This document shows positions 5,261 through 12,692 of a DNA stretch of 27,405 nucleotides, piece by piece. The stretch is from positions 1 to 27,405 of IMG/VR virus record IMGVR_UViG_3300006735_000182. One strand, 5' to 3'. The position numbers and the translations under genes were made by a program. Below the pieces are notes generated by a model. The model was not told the DNA's origin, did no database searches, and worked only from the letters and a program-made list of their open reading frames with translations. This DNA is from a virus. The stretch's first letter is position 1; each line of letters starts with the position of its first letter.

Positions 5261-6778
5261 TTATCCAGTTGGTATTGAATACCCACGACTAAACATTGGA
5301 TGAATCAAATGTAGGTTTTGCTTGGCTCTTGTTAAACCGACATACCAAACTCTGGCTTCATCTTCATCAAAAGTACTGATCTTCCTCCACATAGAATAAG
5401 GTCTACGCATAGTATCTGTTAAAAGCATTACATTTGTAGCTTGAGCTCCTTTAGCTGAGTGAATAGTAGATATCCGTATGCGTGGATCCTCTGTTAATGA
5501 TTCACCTTTTTTCAAACAAGCTTTTATATAAGACCTATCTTTTTGTGGAATCTTACCTAAACTTTCATCCCATGGACGAGTATGTAAAAGACCATGCTCT
5601 TTTAATAAATCTTCTATACTATACATTACTCCCTGTTCGCCATTAGGCATCGCCTTATAGCCGTAAGCAACCTCTGTGTTAAATAACATCTGTTTAAACA
5701 CTACTCGGACTTCATCAGCCGATTTTTTATCCCCTTTACGCAAGGACTCCCAGATGCGAACACTTTCCAATACTTTACTATCTATACTTTTAGAGCCATT
5801 ATAAATATAAAGGTGTCCACGTCTGCGAACTTCTTCCTCAATTTGTTGAGCTCCTTTAGTTGTTCTACTAAGAAGTAACCAATCACCTTGTGCTAAATCA
5901 ACTTCTTCGGAGTGCCTATGCCAATCCAAATAACCCAACTCATCTTTTGGTTGAAAGGATTTTTCCCTGCGACCAACAACCCTCTTGATAACTTCATTAC
6001 ACAATGCGTGATGCTTGGAGGGGATTCTATAACTTTGTTTGAGAAAAGTGACATGACCAACCAAGTTAACAAAATGAGATACATCTGCTCCTGCATAACG
6101 GAAGATGGCTTGATCATCGTCTCCTGCAACATAGCAGACCTTGCTGTTAGCCTGTAATAAACTCACCATTTTCCATTGTAAGGGGGATAAATCCTGTGCT
6201 TCATCTATAAAAACAACTTCTAGTTTAGGTGCAAGATTTCTTTCTACAAAAGTTTCTAACATATCTGTATAATCAAATAAGCCAAATGAATTTTTCCAAT
6301 GGGCTAATCCTCTATGTACATAATCTACCCTAGACCAATCTGTTTTCAAGGGGACTATACTTTCATTATAGACTTTCCTCAAAGGTTGCTGTAAGATTCT
6401 TGATATGTTTATAATTTCCAAAAATTTATCACCATAACCAAAATCCTTGTATGGACCTTGATCAGTAGAATCGCTGTAAAAGCCCCCTATCTTTAACCAG
6501 TCAGCTATCTCCTGGTACTTCTCACCTGTAATAATCTGGCTGTGAGTTAGTCCAGCTTGTAAAAAAGCTAAACTATGTAGAGTTCTAAAAAAAGGTAATT
6601 GTTTTTTATTGAAATTAAATTTAAGGCAAGCCCGATCAATAGCTTCAGTCGCTGCTCTGCGTGTAAAAGCAAAATACCCTATCCTATCAGGGGCTACTCC
6701 TGAGCCTAAATATTGTTCTACTAAATTCAATAGCTTAGTAGTCTTCCCTGTTCCAGGAGGACCGAGTACTATCTTCAT
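5261..6778 (-). CDS. UvrD/Rep-like superfamily 1 DNA helicase
   Basis: A 505-aa SF1A helicase that would unwind DNA 3'-5' with ATP during replication, repair or recombination. The full motif set is visible: Walker A GPPGTGKTT (6-14), the following FAFTRRAATE (37-46), RTLHS (65-69), Walker B IDEAQD (191-196), motif III GDDDQAIFRYAGAD (219-232), motif IV QSYRIP (248-253), motif V STIHSAKGAQATNV (437-450) and motif VI VWYVGLTRAK (477-486). It is shorter than cellular UvrD (about 720 aa), with reduced 1B and 2B insertions, which is common in phage versions. The ATG at 6776-6778 follows the preceding gene's stop by overlap. All catalytic residues look intact, so the call is firm; whether it is the replicative helicase or a recombination helicase is not resolved. 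Confidence 0.93.
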   Translation of the reverse strand: MKIVLGPPGTGKTTKLLNLVEQYLGSGVAPDRIGYFAFTRRAATEAIDRACLKFNFNKKQLPFFRTLHSLAFLQAGLTHSQIITGEKYQEIADWLKIGGFYSDSTDQGPYKDFGYGDKFLEIINISRILQQPLRKVYNESIVPLKTDWSRVDYVHRGLAHWKNSFGLFDYTDMLETFVERNLAPKLEVVFIDEAQDLSPLQWKMVSLLQANSKVCYVAGDDDQAIFRYAGADVSHFVNLVGHVTFLKQSYRIPSKHHALCNEVIKRVVGRREKSFQPKDELGYLDWHRHSEEVDLAQGDWLLLSRTTKGAQQIEEEVRRRGHLYIYNGSKSIDSKVLESVRIWESLRKGDKKSADEVRVVFKQMLFNTEVAYGYKAMPNGEQGVMYSIEDLLKEHGLLHTRPWDESLGKIPQKDRSYIKACLKKGESLTEDPRIRISTIHSAKGAQATNVMLLTDTMRRPYSMWRKISTFDEDEARVWYVGLTRAKQNLHLIHPMFSRGYSIPTG

Positions 6779-7423
6779 TTACTTTTCTCTCTTAGTCTTC
6801 CAAAAATACTCATCAGTATCGCCCAATCTAGTATTGTTACCATTCTCTACCTGATAAAAAACTGTACTCACTTTAAAGTCGGGATTGATAGGTTTTTCAG
6901 GTGTCAGACTATTATCATATACTCGCATTCTATTATTAGGGTACAAGCAAAACTGTCCATTTTCTAACTCTAATAAGTTAAAAGATTTATGCTCCTCGGG
7001 GTTCTCACTTGTACTATAATCAATCGAGTCGGGATCAGCATGGTAATTATCTATTGTACAAATGTAATATCCTTTTTGTATACCAAAGTCTCTGGTTAGT
7101 ATCTCAAAATCCATTGAGCCAATAAACTGTTTTTGAATAATCGTAACTCCATAATCCATACAGTTCCAAAACTGTAAATTGTTAAGAGGCATATCGGGTT
7201 TTGGTGGTTCTTTAGAAGTAACAAAAGCACTGATTGGTAACTTATCAAACAAAGCACCATAATCAGGTAAGTAAGTTTCAAAGTAAAATGCTCTTCCAGG
7301 AATGGATTTACAAGAAGCCCATACCCCAGCGACATATTCACCAAACCCATCTTCATGGTCTCTTAAATATTCTTTTCTAACCCATACTTTTTGTGCTGGA
7401 AGATTACATATCAACTCTGCCAT
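6779..7423 (-). CDS. Unknown protein upstream of the UvrD-like helicase
   Basis: A 214-aa soluble protein of unknown function. It is rich in aromatic residues (for example VWVRKEYLRD at 13-22, GRAFYFETYLPDYG at 43-56, QFWNCMDYGV at 84-93) and has an acidic middle and a basic C-terminus (FWKTKREK). No signal peptide, membrane segment or nucleotide-binding motif is visible. The ATG (7421-7423) overlaps the stop of the 80-aa gene, with GAGGAG about 11 nt upstream, and its stop abuts the helicase start, so it is transcribed and probably translated together with them. The fixed placement between primase and helicase suggests a replication accessory role, but that is positional only. Confidence 0.75.
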   Translation of the reverse strand: MAELICNLPAQKVWVRKEYLRDHEDGFGEYVAGVWASCKSIPGRAFYFETYLPDYGALFDKLPISAFVTSKEPPKPDMPLNNLQFWNCMDYGVTIIQKQFIGSMDFEILTRDFGIQKGYYICTIDNYHADPDSIDYSTSENPEEHKSFNLLELENGQFCLYPNNRMRVYDNSLTPEKPINPDFKVSTVFYQVENGNNTRLGDTDEYFWKTKREK

Positions 7424-7665
7424 TAATCAACAAACTCCTCTAATGCTGTTTTTAATGAATGAAGATGAACAAATACAGGGGTATCTTCACCAACCCATGC
7501 ACCAATAACATTGTAAGACATCCATTCTTCTGCTTCATCTTCACTCATCTTGTCTCGTTTCATTAAAATTTTTACACATTTAGAGTAATCATAAACAGCG
7601 ACAACGATATTAAATCTGCAACCTGTGCCAATAAAAGCTTTCTCAAATCCATCAGCTAACATCAT
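7423..7665 (-). CDS. Unknown small acidic protein after the primase
   Basis: An 80-aa acidic protein (MMLADGFEKAF to EEFVD). The pattern is alternating strands and helices: a strand-like FNIVVAVYDYSKCVKIL (18-34), then a charged helix KMSEDEAEEWMSYNV (39-53) and VGEDTPVFVHL (58-68). The compact EDEAEEWMSYN segment resembles small phage proteins commonly found in replication operons, but I cannot name the family. It overlaps the primase stop by one base and the following gene by three, so it is part of a tightly coupled set. No clear Shine-Dalgarno is seen, so translation probably depends on the upstream primase. Confidence 0.7.
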   Translation of the reverse strand: MMLADGFEKAFIGTGCRFNIVVAVYDYSKCVKILMKRDKMSEDEAEEWMSYNVIGAWVGEDTPVFVHLHSLKTALEEFVD

Positions 7666-9188
7666 TATATCAAGCCTGAACCTTTGGGTAGGTCGGGAAT
7701 TTTTATTTCAACATCATCAGTGTCAAAATAATCCTGTGGTAAAGACCATACATGTATGCCCTTGTTTTTAATTCTCCAAAACATTTTATCTGCCCCTAAA
7801 TCTCTTAACCTTAATGTTATCTTATTAGAAGTATAATGGTTAAAATCGTTTACAGACAAATGTTTTTTAACATCTTTTATCTGGAAATAAACTCTACCAT
7901 CAACCCATACTGCAACCCCTTGAATAATTTCCTCTTTCTCTTCACCTTTGGCTCTTTCACAACAAAAGGCATGAAGCAAATCTTCAAACTCACCTTTAAG
8001 GGTAGCATCAGGTGGTACTTCTACAATAGTAACTTTATCTAATAAAGCCTGTATTCTTGTTTGCCAAGCCCTTTGACTAATAGTAATCGGGAATTTATTT
8101 ATTTGTGCAACACACTCCCTTTGAAACTGAGTCTGTGCTGTCAACCCACTTGTAGATAATTCAACCCTTTGATCATCTACATTTAATATCCATATAGCAG
8201 GATCACCATCTATTTTAGTTAAGCTACTCAAATCATTACTAACTGTATTCGGACCTACACCATACTTCCGTGTCTTACAAACTTCTTTATCGCAAAAAGG
8301 TTTTATTGGTTGGTCTTCACATTTATAAAAATATTCTTTTTTGTTAAGCTGTTTGATAACAGTACCTACTTCACTATGACTCAAGGGTGGGGAAAAATAA
8401 TCTATGTTATATTTTTGTATTAAAGTTTCCCAATTATTTTCATCAAACCTTCTAGCATAAACACCTAAGTTAAACAGAGCATTGTTGCGTGAACCCTCAG
8501 CAAAACCTTTACTACATAGATGTTGTAAGCATGGTGGACCTTCTTCAAGAACACCCTCTTTTACCCCAAAACTAAATTGTAGCTTCATAAATTCTTTAGG
8601 GGTAATCCTGTTTCTCTTTGCATACTCTATAAAAGCTGTTGTTAACATTGTTATGCCTTTTTCATCAAAAGCATAACGAGTAGTTTTATCTCCTGCGTGA
8701 TAAGGCATATTTAAAAAGTTACCTGTATCTCCTCGCTCTACTAATATAGTAGATTGCTTAGGAAATATCTCACAACCAGAATGACCTAAAGCTGCTGACA
8801 ACTCTGTCATTTTACGTTGCATATCAATAGCTTCAATAGACTCTGTTAAAAATACCCATACATGAGCTCCACCACTTTTAGTCCTGCCTACAACAGCAGG
8901 GATATTATTGTTATGTAAAATATCGCATAATTCTTTATGGTCAATATCATACTTATCAATATCTATTGCACCCCATTGACATTGGTTATCGCTTCGTATT
9001 GGGATAATACCTATACCTGTTCCTCCTGTTAGATGTTCTTTCCACATATCAACAGTAGTAGGCTCTTTTATAACCTTTGCAGTACCTTGTTTTTTACCAC
9101 CTCCAGGACGGCTTGTGTTTACTATAAATGTTCCATGAGCAATATCACTGCCCTTAAACAAGTCAAAAAATTCTTGTGCTAAATCCAT
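7665..9188 (-). CDS. Archaeo-eukaryotic-type DNA primase with C-terminal cysteine cluster
   Basis: A 507-aa primase of the archaeo-eukaryotic (AEP) superfamily, close in pattern to the primases of TOTE-type systems and many marine phages. In 507-residue numbering: the first metal-binding motif WGAIDID (72-78, Asp76 and Asp78), the second motif SGGAHVWVF (105-113, His109), and a third region around GNFLNMPYH (156-164). A helical part with RNNALFNLGVYAR follows. Cys220, Cys225, Cys290, Cys299 and Cys304 form a cluster suited to a zinc or iron-sulfur site, recalling the PriL domain. No helicase motifs are fused to it. I start at the ATG 9186-9188, preceded by GGAG at 6 nt spacing; an upstream in-frame TTG at 9200 overlaps that Shine-Dalgarno. 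It would make primers for genome replication together with the separate helicases. The gene starts 20 nt after a terminator hairpin. Confidence 0.82.
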   Translation of the reverse strand: MDLAQEFFDLFKGSDIAHGTFIVNTSRPGGGKKQGTAKVIKEPTTVDMWKEHLTGGTGIGIIPIRSDNQCQWGAIDIDKYDIDHKELCDILHNNNIPAVVGRTKSGGAHVWVFLTESIEAIDMQRKMTELSAALGHSGCEIFPKQSTILVERGDTGNFLNMPYHAGDKTTRYAFDEKGITMLTTAFIEYAKRNRITPKEFMKLQFSFGVKEGVLEEGPPCLQHLCSKGFAEGSRNNALFNLGVYARRFDENNWETLIQKYNIDYFSPPLSHSEVGTVIKQLNKKEYFYKCEDQPIKPFCDKEVCKTRKYGVGPNTVSNDLSSLTKIDGDPAIWILNVDDQRVELSTSGLTAQTQFQRECVAQINKFPITISQRAWQTRIQALLDKVTIVEVPPDATLKGEFEDLLHAFCCERAKGEEKEEIIQGVAVWVDGRVYFQIKDVKKHLSVNDFNHYTSNKITLRLRDLGADKMFWRIKNKGIHVWSLPQDYFDTDDVEIKIPDLPKGSGLI

Positions 9189-9207
9189 TAGTTTCTCCAA
9201 AAAAGGT

Positions 9208-9241
9208 GAGGGCTACAAATGAGGTAAAAAATGTAGCCCTC
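9208..9241 (-). terminator. Intrinsic terminator between SSB-like and primase genes
   Basis: A perfect 10-bp GC-containing stem, GAGGGCTACA (9208-9217) with TGTAGCCCTC (9232-9241), around a 14-nt loop. On the minus strand it is followed by ACC and then TTTTTT. It lies 33 nt after the SSB-like stop and only 20 nt before the primase start, so it would reduce primase-block transcription relative to the SSB-like gene unless read-through or antitermination occurs. The plus strand lacks a T-run. Confidence 0.82.
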
Positions 9242-9274
9242 GCAGTTGTAAGGTGATCAGTCCTTCCAACCGAA

Positions 9275-10069
9275 CTAAAATGGTATATCGTCTTTTACTT
9301 CTTGTGAGGCTGGCTCAGCAGAGGGTTCTTTTACTTCTACTTCTCCAGCTTGTACAGATTTAGCAAAAGCTATCGCAGCATCAAACATGTGCTTTTCATG
9401 GTTATCAGCTAAGTCTATTTGTTTTCCTTTATTAATAACCCAACCAAACCAAGAACCCATATCATTCTGCTCGGGAACTGTAGTAAGCTTATATAAATGG
9501 GACATCATAGGTAAAGTGTACGGACCGTTCTTACCCATCGCTGTTAAAGCATTCATTTGTGTAATCCAACGTCTGGACTTCTTTAACTGTGTGCTAGACA
9601 TAGTTATTAAAGCACGACTGAAACTACCATCAGCAGTTGCTAATAATACAAAGTGTTGAGCAGTATTAGAAAGTAGATTACCATTAGGTAATACATCTGC
9701 ATTTTTATCGTTCTTTGTAGTTGTTTTTACTATTGGGTCATCAGGTAAATAACTACCCATATAACCACCACCAGACTCACGAGGTTTCCACTCAATAAAC
9801 CTACGATTAAAATAACAAGGCATCACGGAAACACCTAATTCACCATCGTAAACTTCATTAGCTACTGTATTGTATATCATTCCTGGCTCAGCACCATCGA
9901 CATATGCACCATCTCTTTTGTTTACCTGTGGTGAACCTTTATCAAGAATACGCAAAAATGGTATAGACATATCCTCTGCACTTACTTCAGCAAACCCTGT
10001 TACTGAAACATCTTCAAACGCACTCATTGCAAGCTGAGTGCTTTGCTTTTCAACTATTTCTTTAGCCAT
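9275..10069 (-). CDS. Single-stranded DNA-binding protein-like
   Basis: A 264-aa protein with the hallmarks of a phage single-stranded DNA-binding protein. It has a beta-rich core with many aromatic and basic residues (YFNRRFIEWKPRESGGGY, about 86-103; KKSRRWITQM, about 162-171), an acidic proline-containing linker (EVEVKEPSAEPASQEV), and a C-terminal DDIPF that matches the partner-recruiting tail of bacterial SSB. The length is close to T7 gp2.5-type proteins rather than the about 170 aa of cellular SSB, and I see no close match to either OB-fold signature. It would coat single strands during replication and recruit primase, helicase or polymerase. The ATG has AAGGAAAG just upstream and the gene overlaps the preceding stop by one base. 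A terminator follows, so this product may be made in excess. Confidence 0.75.
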   Translation of the reverse strand: MAKEIVEKQSTQLAMSAFEDVSVTGFAEVSAEDMSIPFLRILDKGSPQVNKRDGAYVDGAEPGMIYNTVANEVYDGELGVSVMPCYFNRRFIEWKPRESGGGYMGSYLPDDPIVKTTTKNDKNADVLPNGNLLSNTAQHFVLLATADGSFSRALITMSSTQLKKSRRWITQMNALTAMGKNGPYTLPMMSHLYKLTTVPEQNDMGSWFGWVINKGKQIDLADNHEKHMFDAAIAFAKSVQAGEVEVKEPSAEPASQEVKDDIPF

Positions 10070-10611
10070 TATCTTTCCTTCCGTTTAATTTTAGTTTTAT
10101 AACCCACATAAACACCAAAGGTATCCATCGGGATTGTGCTTATTTGTTCTTTTGCAAAAGCTTTCAATGTCATTGGCTCAACCCACTTTCTTGTATTTAC
10201 AGGTAAACCTCTGCTATTTAGTTCGTCAGCAAAATCTTCGGCTATTTGTTCTTGTCCACGCACAAAGTTTGTAGAAACAACATTCTTTATAAGGTCGCCG
10301 TGACCATTATTATTAAGCCAAGCAAAAGCTTCATCCTGCTTGTCTTTTGGTATGCTCGCTGAAACATACTCAGATACAGTGATTTCTGCACCATCATGTA
10401 GTTCCAACTTTTTGAGGTTATGCTCCATCATCGCTGCTGGAAGCTGATCCTCCGTTACTTCTCGGTAAGCCTTTTCTTTTTCTTTAAGTTCGGCTTTTAA
10501 CCTTACGATATCTTCTTCCATAGCAGAAGCCATTGTAGCAAGTTTGCTAATCTGGCTCATACCTGTTTCAGTAATACCTTTAAGGTTGTCGGCTGCTGAT
10601 TCAAAGTCCAT
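10069..10611 (-). CDS. Conserved phage replication-block protein with coiled coil, unknown function
   Basis: A 180-aa protein with two parts. Residues about 20-60 form a charged coiled coil (MEEDIVRLKAELKEKEKAYRE), and the rest is a compact domain containing WLNNNGHGDLIKNVV (98-112), LPVNTRKWVEPMTLKAF (about 136-152) and a C-terminal FGVYVGYKTKIKRKER. I associate this arrangement with small phage proteins that sit next to SSB-like genes in marine podophages, but no function is established. The ATG has a strong AAAGGAGG at 5 nt spacing. It overlaps the upstream gene's end by 11 nt and is followed by the SSB-like gene with a one-base overlap, so both are co-expressed. A DNA-binding or recombination-accessory role is plausible given the basic C-terminus. 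Confidence 0.75.
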   Translation of the reverse strand: MDFESAADNLKGITETGMSQISKLATMASAMEEDIVRLKAELKEKEKAYREVTEDQLPAAMMEHNLKKLELHDGAEITVSEYVSASIPKDKQDEAFAWLNNNGHGDLIKNVVSTNFVRGQEQIAEDFADELNSRGLPVNTRKWVEPMTLKAFAKEQISTIPMDTFGVYVGYKTKIKRKER

Positions 10612-10936
10612 TAATACCTCCTTTCGGTTTATAATTACAATCGGCAGTAAGAGGGAAATACTTATTTTCTTGCCTATCCCACTTCAGCATTTTAAACCTT
10701 CCATTATTAGCACGACTCGCTAGTACAGCAGATAAAGCTATCGCTGCTGGATCTCCTGCTAATAACAAATAGTCATCGTCTGTGAACTTATTAAGTCTCT
10801 GTTGTAGCCTACGGATTGTAGGTTGTGTTGAAAAACTTGTTTGTTCACCATCAGGTAATAGTATCTCTAAATCCCCAAAGTTTTGAGCATCTGTAAGATC
10901 CCTACCTCGCATTTCTTGTACAATGTAAACGGTCAT
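10601..10936 (-). CDS. Unknown protein, first gene of the leftward operon
   Basis: A 111-aa protein starting at MTVYIVQEMRGRD. I chose the ATG at 10934-10936 because GGAGAAAGAC precedes it; the upstream in-frame ATG at 10975 lacks such a site. The body has strand-like VYIVQEM, an acidic FTDDDYLLLAGDPAAIALSA region (about 52-71), and a C-terminal FKMLKWDRQENKYFPL. I recognise this as a recurring small protein at the head of marine phage replication operons but know no function. As the first gene after the divergent intergenic region it is likely expressed early. Confidence 0.75.
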   Translation of the reverse strand: MTVYIVQEMRGRDLTDAQNFGDLEILLPDGEQTSFSTQPTIRRLQQRLNKFTDDDYLLLAGDPAAIALSAVLASRANNGRFKMLKWDRQENKYFPLTADCNYKPKGGINGL

Positions 10937-11110
10937 GTCTTTCTCCACATGTTTTAACATAAGTAAACCTAGCATAGTAAAATGCGATTTACGTTTCTTG
11001 TTTTATCTAAACTACTTTTTTCTATAAATAGTTTTACTTATTAGTACCAAAATAAAAAAGTTGTGCTACTTTTTTTAAATCCGTTTTTATCTTGTGACCA
11101 GATATTGTAT

Positions 11111-11139
11111 ATTGTATATCGGAAAAGTTGTGAATACAA
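11111..11139 (-). promoter_or_regulatory. Candidate sigma70-like promoter for the replication operon
   Basis: On the minus strand, TTGTAT (11134-11139) and TACAAT (11111-11116) are separated by exactly 17 nt. The -10 matches the consensus at five of six positions, the -35 at only three. It would start transcription about 165 nt before the first leftward gene. AT-rich DNA yields such matches by chance. Confidence 0.35.
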
Positions 11140-11190
11140 GTTATTAAACTTTTTCATTTCACTCCTATATAGCAAAGTGAGTAAATAGTT

Positions 11191-11219
11191 ATAGCAACTC
11201 TTATACATTTATATATAAT
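11191..11219 (+). promoter_or_regulatory. Candidate promoter for the SNF2 gene
   Basis: A perfect TATAAT -10 box (11214-11219) lies 33 nt before the SNF2 start codon; at 17 nt spacing the -35 would be the poor match ATAGCA (11191-11196). An AAAGGG Shine-Dalgarno (11242-11247) follows, 5 nt before the ATG. The -10 position is reasonable but the weak -35 makes this tentative. Confidence 0.35.
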
Positions 11220-11252
11220 AAAGTAATTACATATTCCGAAGAAAGGGAACGT

Positions 11253-12692
11253 ATGCGTTATAAATTTAAGTTTGAACCATATAAACATCAGTTAGATGCT
11301 TTAACTAAGGCATGGAACAAAGAGTTTTTTGCTTTCTTTATGGATATGGGTACAGGTAAATCAAAAGTATTAATAGATAATATTGGTATACTTTATGATA
11401 AAGGTGAAATAGATTCTGCTCTGATTATCGCACCAAAAGGTGTTTACCATAACTGGACAAGAAAAGAATTACCCACCCACTTACCTGAACATATACATGT
11501 TGATATTGTTACATGGTCTCCTGAGAAAACACAAAAGAAAGCAAAAGAACTTGCTGTGTTAAACCAAGTTACAGATAACCTTGTTATATTTGTTATGAAT
11601 GTAGAAGCCTTATCTACTAAAAGGGGTGTAGCTGTAGCTGATAAGTTTTTGTTAACCCATAGGGCTATGCTTGCTGTAGATGAAAGCACTACTATAAAAT
11701 CTAGAACAGCTTCAAGAACAAAAAATCTTATGAAACTAGGTAAACTAGCCAGTTATCGCAGAATATTAACTGGCTCCCCTGTAACTCATTCGCCCCTTGA
11801 CCTTTATACCCAATGTACTTTTTTAAAAGAAGAAAGTTTAGGGCAGTCTTCATTCTGGACTTTTCAAAACAGATATGCTAAAATGGTTAGGCGAACACTT
11901 GGCTCACATAGCTTTAACCAGATAACAGGTTACCAAAACCTTGAAGAACTAAATGGTATAATAGAACCTTATAGCTTTAGGGTTCGCAAAGAAGATTGTT
12001 TAGATCTGCCAGATAAAGTGTATATAAAAAGATCAGTAGAATTAACTGATGAACAAAAACTATTATATGTTCAGCTAAAAAGTTCAGCTATGGCTTTTGT
12101 AAAAGAGCAAGGGCAAATCACAGCACAAACAGTACTCACACAAATAATTAGATTACAACAAGTATGCTCAGGCTTTGGCAAACTTGATGATGGGCGAATG
12201 GTTGAAGTTTCATCAAACAAACTTAATGAACTAATGTCTGTACTAGAAGAAACAACAGGTAAAGTTATTATATGGGCGAATTTTACACATGACCTACAGA
12301 TAATTTATCAAGCAATAACAAAGGCTTATGGAGCAGATTCAGCTTCTCTTTTTTATGGGGAAACACCTGCTGATGATAGGCAAGATATTGTTGAGCAGTT
12401 TCAAAACCCTAATAGCCCATTGAAATATTTTATAGGGCAACCACGCACAGGTGGATATGGTTTAACTCTTACTGAAGCTAAAACTGTTATATACTATAGT
12501 AATGGATATGATTTAGAAGTTAGGTTACAAAGTGAAGACAGAGCTCACCGTATTGGTCAAACTAATAAAGTTACTTATGTAGATATAGTTACTGAAAAAA
12601 CTATAGATGAAAAAATATTAAAAGCATTACGAGCTAAAATAAATATTGCGAATCAAGTATTAAATGAAGATGCAATGAACTGGATTATTTAG
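11253..12692 (+). CDS. SNF2-family (SF2) DNA helicase/translocase
   Basis: A 479-aa SNF2-type ATPase, the only plus-strand gene in the window. It has the Q-like motif YKHQ (10-13), Walker A MGTGKS (32-37), motif Ia LIIAPKGVYHNW (57-68), a Walker B variant VDEST (142-146) in place of DEAH, motif III LTGSP (172-176), and in the second RecA-like domain motif V around TGGYGLTLTEA and motif VI DRAHRIGQ (429-436). All ATP-binding and arginine-finger residues look present. It is a minimal version without chromatin domains. Phage SNF2 proteins are thought to act as DNA translocases in replication, recombination or repair. It has its own upstream intergenic region, and its 3' end overlaps the convergent 241-aa gene by 8 nt, so it is regulated apart from both neighbouring operons. 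Confidence 0.93.
   Translation: MRYKFKFEPYKHQLDALTKAWNKEFFAFFMDMGTGKSKVLIDNIGILYDKGEIDSALIIAPKGVYHNWTRKELPTHLPEHIHVDIVTWSPEKTQKKAKELAVLNQVTDNLVIFVMNVEALSTKRGVAVADKFLLTHRAMLAVDESTTIKSRTASRTKNLMKLGKLASYRRILTGSPVTHSPLDLYTQCTFLKEESLGQSSFWTFQNRYAKMVRRTLGSHSFNQITGYQNLEELNGIIEPYSFRVRKEDCLDLPDKVYIKRSVELTDEQKLLYVQLKSSAMAFVKEQGQITAQTVLTQIIRLQQVCSGFGKLDDGRMVEVSSNKLNELMSVLEETTGKVIIWANFTHDLQIIYQAITKAYGADSASLFYGETPADDRQDIVEQFQNPNSPLKYFIGQPRTGGYGLTLTEAKTVIYYSNGYDLEVRLQSEDRAHRIGQTNKVTYVDIVTEKTIDEKILKALRAKINIANQVLNEDAMNWII

Larger units (their letters stand above)
10937..11252. promoter_or_regulatory. Divergent AT-rich intergenic region
   Basis: A 316-nt stretch without a supported gene, between the leftward replication operon and the rightward SNF2 gene. 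It holds A/T tracts, a short direct repeat ATATTGT-ATATTGT (11102-11115), a small stem AAAAAAGT/ACTTTTTT (11054-11061 and 11068-11075) with a 6-nt loop, and candidate promoters on both strands. It is the only place in the window where two transcription units diverge, so it is the best candidate for an early regulatory region and could also hold an origin. Confidence 0.6.

Noticed and set aside
5202-5265. Possible terminators after the UvrD-like helicase (GATAAC/GTTATC and AATGTTTT/AAAACATT)
   Set aside because: The stems are short and AT-rich, one overlaps the stop codon, and no T-run follows on the minus strand.
7665-9200. Primase start at TTG 9200
   Set aside because: The TTG sits in the Shine-Dalgarno GGAG that serves the ATG at 9188, so the ATG is the better start.
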